The translations under genes were made by a program, and so were the position numbers. Of a stretch of DNA of 64,000 nt, positions 26,490-38,500 are shown piece after piece. A model generated the notes under the pieces. The model had not been told where the DNA came from. It saw only the letters and a list, made by a program, of their open reading frames with translations, and did no database searches. The number at the start of each line of letters is the position of its first letter. Position 1 is the stretch's first letter. The DNA comes from Xylaria sp. FL1777 (Eukaryota > Ascomycota > Sordariomycetes > Xylariales > Xylariaceae), in the NCBI GenBank assembly GCA_022578965.1, contig MU400523.1, positions 248,001 to 312,000 on the forward strand. Reading direction: 5' to 3'.

Positions 26490-28919
26490 ATTAATATTTT
26501 TAATAAAAAATATATATAGTTTATTATTTTTATAATGTTTAACTAAATTATAATAATAACTAAAGTTTAAAAATAGTTATTAAACTAGTTTTTTGTTTTT
26601 TTATTTTATAAAATACTTAGTATTTTTAAAAAAAGTTAACTTATTACGTATTATGTTTTTAAAATGCTATTATAACTAAAAATTTAGTTTAAGCAAATAT
26701 ATTAAAGCAAATAACCTTTTATAGTGCTATTTGTTTTTATTAATTTAATTTTGCTTTAAAAATAAGTTAAAAGCTTTTTTTAGCTAAAAATAATAAAACA
26801 CTAAAAAAAAAAAAACTTGTTTAAAAAATTAAAAAAATAATTTTAAAAGTACGTTTTTTTAATTTAAAAAAGGCTAATTTATTTATTGTTTAGTTTTTAT
26901 AAAAGCTTTACGTAAATTTATAGCAAAAATTTTATGCTAAAGTAAACCTAATTTTTTACTTTATATATAAATACGTTTTTTTAAATTTTATTAGCTATAT
27001 TTTTATAGTAGTTTTGCGCTTTTTTTATTATATAGCATAATTTTTTAATAATTTTTTTAAAGTTATTAATAAAAACGTTAATAGCTTTATATTTTTTTTA
27101 AGTTTAAGTATACTTTAAGTTATTTTTATTTGCAAAAAAAGCTAGTAATTTTAGCTTAATTAGTTTAACTTTTATTTTAAAATTATAACTATAGTTTGCA
27201 AAAAATAAAAACATTTTAGTTATACTAAAAATATAATTATTTGTTATAAATTCTGCTAAAAGTAGCTAATTAATTTAGTTATTTTATTTTTTATTAATAA
27301 AACATTTTAAAAATTAAGCAATTATTAAGTTAAACTATTTTATTTAACTATTAGTTTAAAAATAATAACTGCTTATATATAATAAAGTATACTTAAGTTA
27401 TTTAAATAAAATACTTTAAAGTATTGCTATAAAAACGCTTTTGCAATTAAACATAATTTTAAGAAAAATTCTATAAAATAAAAAAATGTGCTTTAAAAAA
27501 GCGTTAGCTATACTTTTTGCGCTTAAGTTTTTGTAAAGTATAAAATAATACATTTTTGTTAGCTTATTTATTATTACTAAAATATTAAAATATTTAATGC
27601 TGTTTTTTTTACAAATAAGTAGTTTTATAATATAGTTAATTATAATATTTAACTAAAGCTAATATAAAACTAATAAAAGCTTAAAGTACTTTTACAAATA
27701 AAATTTAAATAGCTTTATTTAATAATATTAAACATAAGCCTAAATATACATTTTTATATTTTTATATAAGTTTAACTATTAATAAAATTGTTTAACTAAA
27801 TTAATAGTTTTTTTTTTTCTTAAGTATTTTTTAGCTAAAAAATAATATAAGCAGTACATAATTTATAACTTTAGCTTGTTGTTTTATAAAATAAACAGCT
27901 TGTTTTATTAATAAATGCAACTTTATTAAATAAAGCATTTAAAAAAAAAAAATGCATAGTTTTTTTTATAAAAGCACTAGCTATTTAATATTATATAATA
28001 GCACAATAATTATATTTTATATATTTTAGTAAGCATTATAAGTAATATTAATATAATATTTTATTAGCTAGCTTATATTTAAAGCATATAACTAAAGTAA
28101 AATGTTCTTTAAAAATATACTTAATAATAGCTTAAAAGCTAAAAATATAATTTATATATAACAAGCAATTTTTTTATTTATAGTGTTAGTTTTTAATGCT
28201 AATATATTTTTAGGTTTTTTATTAAGCATGTTTAGTTTAATAGCATATATTTTTAGCTTATAAATAATCCAAAAGTTAAATTAGCTAAAGAATTTTGCTT
28301 AGTAAGCTTATTTTTAATTTAGTAGCTTTATTATTATAAAATGCTACAAGTTTTTATAGTTAGTAATAATTTTAACTAATTAGTTAACTTTTTATAGCTT
28401 TAAGTACTATTTTTTAAATGCTTTAATAATAGCTAATAGTTTTTTATTATATATTTTATAGTTATACTTAGTTAAAAAATGCTTATTTAAAAAAAAGGCT
28501 ATTAAGCATAAAATACTTTTTATATACTATAATAATATTTTTTTGCTAGCTTAATTAAAAGCGTTTATTTTAATTATAGTACGTTATAAAAAATTAAAAA
28601 ACATTAGTATTAAAATGCTAATAAAAGCTATTTTTAGTTTAATAATAATATTATTACATTTAAAGCTTTAATTTTATATTAAATTTTTGCATAGCAGCTT
28701 AGTTAGCAGTTTTATAATTATTAAAAAGCTTTTAATAAACTAGCAGTAAAAATTTATAAAGCTAAAAAATTTCTCAACGTTTTTTATATTTTATAATTAT
28801 TTTTAATTTATAATAGCTTTAACTTTTGCAAAGTTTATTTTAATGCTGTTTATATTAATAATAAAACTAAAATAACGTATTTTTATAGTATAAAACTTAT
28901 ATTTGTTAATATTAATATA
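26490..28919 (-). pseudogene. Pol remnant of copy C, 3' portion
   Basis: This part is colinear with positions of about 18,950-21,377 in copy B. It covers the RT C-terminus, RNase H and integrase on minus. It is cut from the RT catalytic region by element D at 28,925. Confidence 0.6.
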
Positions 28920-28924
28920 AAAAC

Positions 28925-29418
28925 TATAACAGACTTGTTATATACTAATATAACGGGTTTACCTTTAAGGTCTTAATTTGCAGATAATAATAAAATCCTT
29001 AATAGTGGTTTATTAAAGAAGTTTTCGGAATACTTTTATTACTGTGCATTAATAAAGGTCTTAAAGGATTAAAAGTAATAAATGTATTAATGCTTAGCAG
29101 TTATAAGAAATTAATAGCTAAAGAACTAAAACTAAGTAAATAACTAAATATAAGAAATGCATAATTATATAAACAAAAAAAAAATAAAAAAAGTAGTAAC
29201 TTTTTTTAAATTATTGCAAGTTTAGTAAGCATTAAATTATTATAAGCTTAATAAGCTTTAAATTACTATAAGCTTAATAAGCTTTAAATTATTGTAAGCT
29301 TAGTAAGCTAAATAAGTTATTACATAACTTTAGCTTTAGCTAGCAAAAAAAAAAGTATAAAATATATATAAAAGCATTAAGCTGCTTTAAAAGCTACTTT
29401 TATGCTAATTTTGTAACA
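28925..29418 (-). repeat. 3' LTR of element D (494 bp)
   Basis: This pairs with 36877-37370. It contains three to four copies of a unit of about 27 bp (TTAAATTAxTATAAGCTTAATAAGCT type, about 29,212-29,320). It is more heavily mutated than the right LTR. Confidence 0.85.
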
Positions 29419-30139
29419 TTATTTCTTTTTTTTTAAAATTGTTATTTTAACAATTTTTCTGTAAGTATTTTTTTTTTTCTTTTTTTTTATATGTTATAAT
29501 GTTAAAGCGCATTAAAAAAACTAACTGCTTATTTAAAACAAAGCAAAAACTTGTTTTTGCTTTTTTTATTAATTTTATTAACTATAAAGTTATGCTTTGT
29601 TTTTGCTGTTTTAATTAGTTATTAACGTGCAAAATAATAAATAATATGTTTTGTTGTTTTAAATGCATATATGCTAGTTATTTTTGCAATAAATTAAAAG
29701 TTCTAATTAACTTAATTAACAATATAATTTTTAAACACTGTTATTTTAAAAAAAAAAAAAAGCAAACAAAGCAATAGTTATTTTTAGTTTAAAAAAAATT
29801 AAAACAAGCTTAAAATAGCTTTAACTTTGTTTTAAGCAAGTTAGCTTAGCTTTATATATAAAAACGTTTTTTAAAAGCAAAAAATATTAAAATAGTTTAG
29901 TAAAAGCTTTAGTTCTTAAATAAACTAAATAAAATAAAGCGCATTAAAAAAAAACAAAAAGTGCTAGCAAAAAAGCAAAAATAACAAAAAAAGCAAGCTA
30001 AAGCAGCGCAAACTGCTTTATTTAAGTTTAATTAAGATTTTTTAGGCGTTTTTTTTAAAATTAACTTTTTTTTTTTAGTTTTAAGCAATTAAAATATTAG
30101 TAGTAAAATTAATTTATAACTACTTTAGCAATTTTTAGG

Positions 30140-33000
30140 TGTTTTTTAAGTTTTTAAGTATTATTAGCATATAAATATTTTTTTTATTTAATAAAATACT
30201 TTAGGTTATTATTGTTCTAATAAAAATTTAGTATATTTTTAACTTTATAAACGTTTTAATCTGTTTTTATTTTTAGTTGTGTTTTAATAAGTGTTTTAAT
30301 AAGTACTAGTTTTAGTAAAAAAATGTAAAAAATAAAGTAAATTTACATATTTTTTAGTAATAATAGTTTATAGTTAATAAGTAAAATAATTTCTTTAATT
30401 TTAAAAAAGCTAAGTTTTTTAAATTTTAATTTATTGCTTAGTTGTTTTGTTTTAATTTAGAAAATATTACTGTTTGCATTTTATTTTTATTATAGCAAAT
30501 AAACCTTGTTTTTTTTTTTAAAAGTTAATTCTTTAGTTTGTTTTTTATTATAGTATACTAATATTTATTATTATAAAAATTAAAAGCATAGTTATAGCTT
30601 AACTTATAGCGTTTTAATTTTTATTGCAATAGTTTTTACTTAAGGTATTATAATTAAAATAGCAAGTATTTCTATTAATATTTTTTTTTGTTTTTTAGTA
30701 GTTGTTTGCTATTTATAAATAGCTTTATATAAAAATATGTTTATATTTTTGTTTGTTAATATATTATATAAAATTTGTGCTATTAATAATAGTTCTACTT
30801 AATTATTTTATTAATAGTTAATATAACTTTATAAATATTGTTTTAATATTTAGTTTAGTTTTTTTGTTTGTTTATTTATTTATAAGTAGTAAGCAATTAA
30901 AAACTTTAGTTTAATACTAATAAGTTTAAAAAAGCTAGTTTTAAACTTAAAAATAAACAATTTATTTTAGTTTAAAACAATTTTTTTTAGTAGCTTATGC
31001 TTATTTAAATATTAGCGTATAAAAGTATATATAAGTTATTTAGCTATTATATTTTCTTTAAACAGTAAAAAGTAAGCATATTTAGTAAGTTTATTAATAA
31101 TAACTTATATTTTATTATATTATACTTTTATAATTAAATCGGTTAATAAAAGTAATACTATAATAAAATCTTAAGCAATAATATATTATGTTTATTTAAG
31201 TATTTATATAAGTTATAATAGTTTATAAAGCTTATATTAAGCTATTTTAGCTTTATTATAAATATTACACTTTTTTATAATAAATTTAACTATGTTTTAT
31301 AGTTTTAAAAAATTGTATTTTTTTTATAATTATTAAACTATTTTTGTTGTTTTTTAATGTTTATATAATAAATATTCGTAAAATTTCTTAATAAACTTGT
31401 TTTATAAAAATTTTAGTAAATAAACTTTATGTTTATATATTAGCTTATTATTTTTTGATTTTTTGTGTTTTTATAGTTATGTTAACTTTTTTAAATTATA
31501 AGCTTATTATAGCTATATATTTATAAGGTTTTTAAGTATAACTTCGATTTTTAAGCTTTTATTTTTTTAAAAATATAATACTTAAATGTTTTTTTTTAAA
31601 ACTTTAAATCCTTTTTAACTTTGTTAATTAAGTATGTTTGCTTAAATGTTTTCTTTTTTTTTAATGTAACATATTTTAAAGTTAAACTTAAAAAAAAAAA
31701 CCATTTAATTTTTATGTTATTTAATAATCTTTTATATAGTTATAAATTTCGTTAAGTTTTAATAATCTAAATAAATTTTAATTAGCTTTATAGTTTTTAT
31801 AAAAAATAGTTCTTATTTTTTAAATGCTATAATAATTGCAAGCAGTTTTTTGTTATATATAAAGTATTATAATGCTATATTTTATAGTGCTTTAAAATAA
31901 TAAACTACTAAGTGCTATTTTCTGTTGTTTTTTAGTTGTTTTAAAACTTTTGCAATTATATTATTTGAAGCATTTATTTTTAGCTTTTTTTTTTTTTATA
32001 GATTAAGTAGTTTAACTATAAAGTTAAAAATAACTTTTAGTTTTAGTTTTTTAAAAGCTTTTTAAGCTTCTTTTAAAATTAAAAAGGATTTTTTTTTATA
32101 TTTTTTTTTTGTATACTTTATAAAGTAAAATGCTATTTTTTTAAAGTTTTAAATTAACATTTAAACATAGTTCAAAAATCTTAATGCTTATTATATATTT
32201 ATAATAGTAGTTAAATTAAATATTTTTTAGTTTTATATTATATTAATTTTTAACTATTAAATCTATATTTGTTTTAAAGTAATTATAAATTTTAAAAAGT
32301 TAATTTTTTATATATGCTATATATACTTTTTTATGTTAAGTTATAATTCTGCTTGTTTAAGTATTTTTAATACTTAAGTTATATATTTTTTATGTTTTTT
32401 TAGTGTTTTAAAGTAAATCAAAATATTATTTAAGTAAATAAACATAAACTTATTTAAAAACTTCTGTAAAATTGTTATTATTATGTATTAAAAGCTAGCT
32501 AGTATGTTTTATAATCTTTATAATATAATTATATACTTATATAATTTATATATTGTTTATATAGCAGTTTTTTATTTTTTTCTTTTAGCTATTTTAATAA
32601 TATAATATTTATTTAAAATATTAATTGCTATAAACTATTTTGCTTAGCTAATGTTTTTTTTTATAATTACTAATAAAGTAAAAAAGTATTTATTTGCAAT
32701 AATAATTACGTTTAATAATTAATAGTTAATTATTATTTGCTATACTAGTTTTTTTTTTTTATTAATTAGTTGTTTTTTATTTTTTATTTTAAATATTAGT
32801 ATTATAAAGTATTTAGCAAATAACTAAAATTTTTTTAGAAATCTTTTTGCTAAATTTTTTTAAATATATTTTTATAAAGCGTTTGTTTTGTTTAAGCTTA
32901 TATAGTATACTTAATAAAGCTTTAATTAATATTTTTTTTTAATAGAAATATAGTAATTTTATAAGCTATGTTTAAGAAGTTCTTTTTTTTTTTTTTTTTT
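30140..33000 (-). pseudogene. Pol remnant of element D (RT, integrase, chromodomain)
   Basis: Read on minus, the RT box YLNNILIYF lies at about 32,415-32,460. Integrase occupies about 30,750-31,350. The chromodomain remnant (VYKVKNILNF, then NNLKYFIKxKK) is at about 30,140-30,260. The arrangement mirrors element F. All blocks carry many stops at former Trp and Gln codons. Confidence 0.7.
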
Positions 33001-34646
33001 AAATAGTTTATAAAATCTATAATATACCTTTAGTATTTTGTTTAGAATTTCTTTTGCAATTTTTTTAATTTTTTTGCTTTATTTTTTACTTTTTTAATTA
33101 ATAGTTTTTGCTTTTTATCAGATTAAAAAGTTGCTAGTTTTTAGCTATAGTATTTTTAAAATAATATTATAATTAAATATATTAGTAATATTTAATATAA
33201 TTTGTTTTTTATGTTTTTATATAAATATATTAAAAAGTTTAGTTTTTTTAAGTATGCAATTATTATTATAGCTAAAAATACTTCTATTAAATCTTTTAAT
33301 TTTTTAGGATTTTTGCTTATATTTCTAGAAAATTTTATTTTATTTTATTACTTTAAATAAAATTATATTAGCTTATACTTTTAAGTTAATTAAAATATTA
33401 TATTTTTTTTTTTAATATATAAGTTTAACTTTAAATTAGTTTTATTAGTTATTGCATTAAACTTTATATAAAGCTTTAGTTTTTTTAGCTATTTGCTGCT
33501 TTTTTAGCAAGTGCTTATTTTGTTTTTTAATTTTTTTTTGTAAAATGTTTAAGTGCTTATTTTATTTTGCACTTTAAATATTATTACGTTTTGTTTTATT
33601 TTTGCTTTTAATTAAGCTTTAAATTGCAGTTTTTAAGCTTTTTTATTTTTAGCAACTATTTCTTAATATAATTATGCTTTAATTAGCTAGTAATATTTAT
33701 AGCAGTTATTTTTATATTTTTTTAAAACAATATTATAAGTATAATTAAAATCTTTTTTAAATGTTGCAAATTTTTGTAAATTTTTATAATAAATTATAAT
33801 TATAACTAACTACTTTAATTTATAAAAGTTTTATATTTTTGTTTTTATAATTTGTTTAAAAAACTAATTATTTTTTAGTTTATTAAGTAAATATTAGTAA
33901 TAATAATATACTATATAGCAATTTTATAATATTTTATTATGTCTTAAATTTTTTAAGCATAAAATATTATTATTGTTTTTTATTATAGTTTTATTATAGT
34001 AATAACTTTTAGCAATTAGTTAAATTGCTAGTTTTAGTTTTTAAAATATATTAGTTTTTGCGTTAATTATTAGTGCTTTTTTGTTTTGTTATATTTAAAG
34101 CAGTTTAAGCTATAAAAATGCTTTATTTATTTTTATTAGTTCTTTTTTTATAATGTTTTTTATAGCTTTTAATTTTATTTGTTTTTGCTTTAAAGTTTTA
34201 TAAGTTTTGTTTTTTTAAGTTTATTTAGCAACTAAATGTTTTAGTAGTTTATAATTAATTTAATAACTATACTATTTATAGTTATAGTTTTGTTTTTTTA
34301 AATATAATTTTTTTTTAAGCTATATTTTAAGCTTTAGTAGTTTAAAGTTTTTATAATTTTATAAATCTACTAACTGCATTAATTTACTACTTTTTATTGT
34401 TTGCTACTTTTAGTTAAACTATTTTTTTAAGTTATATATTAAATAACTTTAATTGTTTATATAGCAAATATATTTTTTTGCAATTTGCTTTAATAACTAT
34501 AAAGCTTTTAAATAATATTTATATGCTTATTTATTTTAACTTATATAAATAAAGCATTTAAATTTATTTAATATAGCACTTTTATTTTAACTTAAAATAG
34601 CAACTTTATATTTTTGCTTTAAAAACATATTTTTTAAATTGCTTTA

Positions 34647-34925
34647 TTGTTTTTTGTTGTTTTAAACTTTTATAACTTGTACTTTTTTTTTGGGTTAAAA
34701 AATCTTTTTTTTTTTATAGCTTTTTTTTTTGTTCTTTTTTTTAAATCAGCATTATTTTTAACAGTGTTCTTTTTTTTTACAGTTATAACATTTAATTTTA
34801 AACATATCTTAAAGTTATTGTTTATAAACTTTATTAATTTGCTTAAATCTTTATTTAATATTCTTTTAAGTATTTTTTTTTTTGTTTTTTTTAGTTTTTT
34901 TAGTTTTAAAGTACTAGTTAAATAA
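34647..34925 (-). pseudogene. Gag zinc-knuckle remnant of element D
   Basis: On minus, 34747-34790 reads CYNCKKKEHCxKxC, a CX2CX4HX4C zinc knuckle with all four metal ligands intact although two stop codons interrupt it. The uninterrupted 92-codon plus-strand frame over the same bases is a mutational shadow, as in element F. Confidence 0.7.
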
Positions 34926-36119
34926 TTATTAATTAATTATAATAGCTATATTAATATATATATTAATTTTTGCTAGTTTATTTATTTTGCATAGTTTGTT
35001 TTAAACTTAAGTTTTAAATTTATTATAAAATAAATAAAACAATACAAACTTAAATAATTTTAAAATTACTACTAATTATTTAAACTTTATAGCATAATTT
35101 ACTGCTGCTTTTATTTATTTTAAGTAATAAAGTGCTTTTTTTGCATGTTTTGCCCTTTAAGTATTTTTAAATAGTATTTTTATTTAATTTTTAAATTTAA
35201 CGTAATTTTTAAAAGTTTTTTTTATTTTTAGCTTAAAGTTAGTTAACTTATTAGCTTTTAAAAAATTTTTTAAAATAAATTAAAACTATTTTAGTACTTT
35301 TTTTAATAAAAATTATAAAATAGTTATTACTTTTTAAATTTTTTTTATAATAGTAATAAAGTGCTATTTTAAATAAAGTTTAACATAAATTAAAAAAGCT
35401 TTTATATTTATAGATTTATTATAAAGCTTTAAAGCAATAAGTTTAAAACTTTTAATGTTTAGCATTTTTAATATTATAAATAATCTTAATAATAGTAGTA
35501 GTAGTAATAAAAAGTTAAGTTTTTTATTTTAAGTTATTACTTTAAGTATAGCAGTAATAAAAATAAGCGTTAAGTTTGCTAGTAATAGTATTAATGTTAG
35601 TTATAATATAATTACTTATTTAAAGCTTTAATTTATTGTTATAATAGTAGTTATTATTGCTGCTTTAATTATTATAACTAGTGTTTATGCTAGTTTAAAA
35701 GTTATAACGCTTAATATTTAAGCTATTTTTTAAGTTAAAACAACTAGTTTGCTTTATAATACTAATATTAATATTAGTTCTTTTTTATTACTGCTGCTTA
35801 ATTTTTTTTTTTTTACTATTGCTTTTTCTTTAATAAAAGTAGCTAATAAAAGTGCTAAGGTTTATTATTTAAGTATATTATTAGTTTTAAAAGTTTTTAA
35901 AATTTTTAAACTTGATTTTTAACTTTTTATTTTTAGTAATATAACCTAGATTTAGTTTATTAATTATTAAGTAAAGTTTACTTATGTAATACTATTTAGC
36001 ATTTTTGTTTTTTAAATATTTCTTTAATATACTTTTAAAAGTTTATTTTATAAATTGTTTATTATTTAACTTTTTATACTAGTATTTATTTTTGTATGTT
36101 AAGTTTTATTAATTAAAAA

Positions 36120-36133
36120 GCTATTAAAGTATA
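36120..36133. repeat. Target-site duplication of the SINE-like insertion, left copy
   Basis: GCTATTAAAGTATA (14 bp) recurs at 36867-36880. In element F the same place, just inside the 5' LTR, has a single uninterrupted copy of the sequence. Confidence 0.8.
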
Positions 36134-36866
36134 TTGTTGTATTACTTGGGCTAACGGCTTGTTAGCTATACTAGTGGCTATTTAGTATAATACTTATATA
36201 AGTGAAAACTTTCTTTAGGGCAAAAACCACCTGTATATGTAAAGTATGCAACAGTTTTGCAACAGATTTTATTAATTTGCTGTTTTTTTTATATAATACT
36301 TCGCTTTAAATTTTATATGCTAAATTAGTAGCACTTTTGCTTTATATTATAAAGGTAAAAAAATTAGCGCGCTAACAAAGGGGTTTTTTGTTATAGTTGT
36401 TATAAGTAAAGGTGCCTCTTTGTTAGCTTTAAAGTTGCAAGCTATAAACAATATAATATTAAATAAATGTTAAGCATTAATTAGCGCTATATTTATAAAT
36501 TGCCTAGCGTAAGCAATAAGCTTTAGGTTTTAATTACGCTAAAAATATAGGCTGTTTGCTACACAAAAAAACTAGTGCTTATATAGCATTAGCGGCAAAA
36601 GCTAGAGCTACTTATTTTTATAGTGTTTAGTACACTAAGTTAGTTACTCATGTTGCTGCACTAGTAAAGAAGCAAAGTTCTTGGACTTTTAGCTTAGCTA
36701 TTTAACTTCTAATTTTTGTGCCTTTAGTGCAGCAAGCTTGCGGTTTAAACCGAGCTAAAAGCAAACCGATTTTTGCTTCAAATATAAAGCAACCGCGGAC
36801 CAAGCAAAACTCAAACCCATAACTTCAAAAAAAGTAGCTAAACGCATGCCACTATGCCACTAAGCC
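36134..36866 (-). mobile_element. tRNA-derived SINE-like element (733 bp)
   Basis: This insertion is absent from the colinear site in F and is bounded by a perfect 14-bp duplication. On minus it begins GGCTTAGTGGCATAGTGG. TGGCATAGTGG fits the RNA polymerase III A box (TGGCNNAGTGG) at positions 8-18, and GGTTTGAGTTT at about 50-60 fits a C-to-T-mutated B box (GGTTCGANTCC) at normal spacing. The other end, on minus, is CAAGTAATACAACA, a short A/C-rich tail. The body has no recognised ORF. GC is well above the surrounding block. TSD length and tRNA head indicate non-LTR-mediated retroposition. The full unit could instead be a longer non-LTR element with a tRNA-like 5' end, but no RT is seen. Confidence 0.7.
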
Positions 36867-36876
36867 GCTATTAAAG

Positions 36877-37370
36877 TATAATAAACTTATTATATACTAA
36901 TATAACAGGTTTGCTTTTAGGGTTTTAATTTATAAATAATAATAGAATTTTTAACAATAGTTCGTTAAAGAAGTTTTTAAAGTACTTTTATTACTATGCA
37001 TTAATAAAGGTCTTAAAGAATTAAAAGTAATAAATATATTAGTACTTAGTAGTTATAAAAAATTAATAGCTAAAAAACTAGAACTAAATAAGTAATTAAA
37101 TATAAAAAGTACATAATTATATAAACAAAAAAAAAGTAGAAAAAATAGTAACTCCTTTTAAATTACTACAAGTTTAGTAAGCACTAAATTATTGTAAGCT
37201 TAATAAGCTTTAAATTACTATAAGCCTAATAAGCCTTAAATTACTGTAAGCTTAATAAGCTAGGTAAGTTATCACGTGACTTTAGCTTTAGCTAGCAAAA
37301 AAAAAGGTGCAAAGTATATATAAAGGCATTAAGCCGCTTTAAAGGCCACCTTTGTGCTAATTTCGTAACA
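36877..37370 (-). repeat. 5' LTR of element D (494 bp)
   Basis: This is a direct repeat of 28925-29418. The right 105 bp keep many C/G that are mutated in the left LTR (for example CACGTGAC, GGCCACC), which allows mutation contexts to be read directly. Confidence 0.85.
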
Positions 37371-37375
37371 AAAAC

Positions 37376-38208
37376 CTGCTTTAAGTAGCATAAATAAAAC
37401 TTTATATATATAATATATATGCTTTTTTTTTATTTTAAAATAAATAAAAATATTGTTTAAGTAAGCAAACGTATATTTATTAAAGCTTTTATAAAATATA
37501 TTATTAATAAAGTTTTAAAAAGTGCTTAATATATTATATAAACTAAAAAGCATAATAAATAACTTATAAAAACTAAAGCAAATAATAAACGCTATTTTTT
37601 AAACATTTTTTTTTGCTATATATATTTAATTAAACGTTATAATTATATTTAACTTAATAAAATATTTTATATAATATAAAGCATTTAAGGATTTTTAAAT
37701 TAATAGCAATAAATAATAGTTTTTAATAATAATATTGTTTAAGCTATAATAATTTATATATATTTGCATTTTACTGCTAGGTTTTTTAGCTAATAAAAAA
37801 AAAGCAACAATATAAAACTTAAAAAAGCAAATAAATCTTTTGTTTAAGTTTTTATTAAAATATTTTTTAATAATATATAGTTTTTGCTAAAAAAATAGTT
37901 AGTTTTTTATATTAAAAAAGTTCTTTTTAAACTTTAGTTTAATTTTATAATTATAAAGTTTATAAAAAAAAAGCTTTTTAGCTTTTGCTACATAAAAAAC
38001 TTTAATAAAGTTATAATATTTTAGCAATAATTTAGCTTTAATAATAGCTTTAAACACTAATTTTTTAAAGCAAAAGTACATTTAAATATTTTTATTAAAT
38101 ATATAGCGCAAAAAATTATATTAATAACAATTATTTATAAAGCAATAATAAGTTTTAAGCAATTTTAACTTAAAAGTTTTTAAATTGCTGTTTTTTTATA
38201 AAATTAAT
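37376..38208 (-). pseudogene. Pol remnant of copy C, RT N-terminal and catalytic portion
   Basis: Between elements E and D this segment keeps the RT N-terminal half on minus. The open stretch 37899-38081 includes YKLYNYKIKLKF, which corresponds to the conserved YDHxIEL region just before RT. The YLDD-box region lies near 37,430-37,470, right beside the D insertion. Confidence 0.65.
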
Positions 38209-38213
38209 TAAAA

Positions 38214-38500
38214 TGTTAAAATAACTAATTATTAGTTATAACTTTTATATATAGTACATATAATAGGTTTTACATAAAAACCACTTTGTGCAAAAGCTAT
38301 TGCATAAACTAAAGTAATCTTAATATTAGCTTAGCTTGTATGCTAGCAAAGTTCTTACACATAAAGAAAAACCTTTGCTTTATATAAACCTTTTTTTCTT
38401 TTAAACATATAAAACATAAACAGCTTATAATATAAAAATTATTATATTCTGTTTTAGCACATATATATTAAACGTATAATTATATAAAGCTTATTTAACA
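38214..38500 (+). repeat. 5' LTR of element E (287 bp)
   Basis: This pairs with 45300-45586 at equal length. Nearly all differences I aligned are C/T or G/A transitions in both directions, so mutation hit both strands after insertion. Confidence 0.85.

Larger units (their letters stand above)
28925..37370 (-). mobile_element. Ty3/gypsy chromovirus D, nested in copy C
   Basis: This 8446-bp element has 494-bp LTRs at 28925-29418 (3') and 36877-37370 (5') and a target duplication AAAAC at 28920-28924 and 37371-37375. Coding strand is minus: a pyrimidine tract (TTTCTTTTTTTTT on plus) lies just inside the left LTR, and Gag, RT and chromodomain motifs all read on minus. Internal sequence parallels element F in reverse. 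It includes a 733-bp SINE-like insertion at 36134-36866, directly beside the 5' LTR. Its right end (36134-37370) is clearly less AT-rich than the rest. Confidence 0.9.

Noticed and set aside
34647..34925. 92-codon Phe-rich plus frame, and its relative on minus at 11544-11825
   Set aside because: The two are alike because both are antisense to the Gag zinc-knuckle region of the related elements D and F. The coding strand carries the CX2CX4HX4C motif.
36134..36300. Protein-coding or host gene fragment in the GC-richer part of D
   Set aside because: There is no open frame or motif. The 14-bp duplication and tRNA-like head explain it better as a retroposed element.
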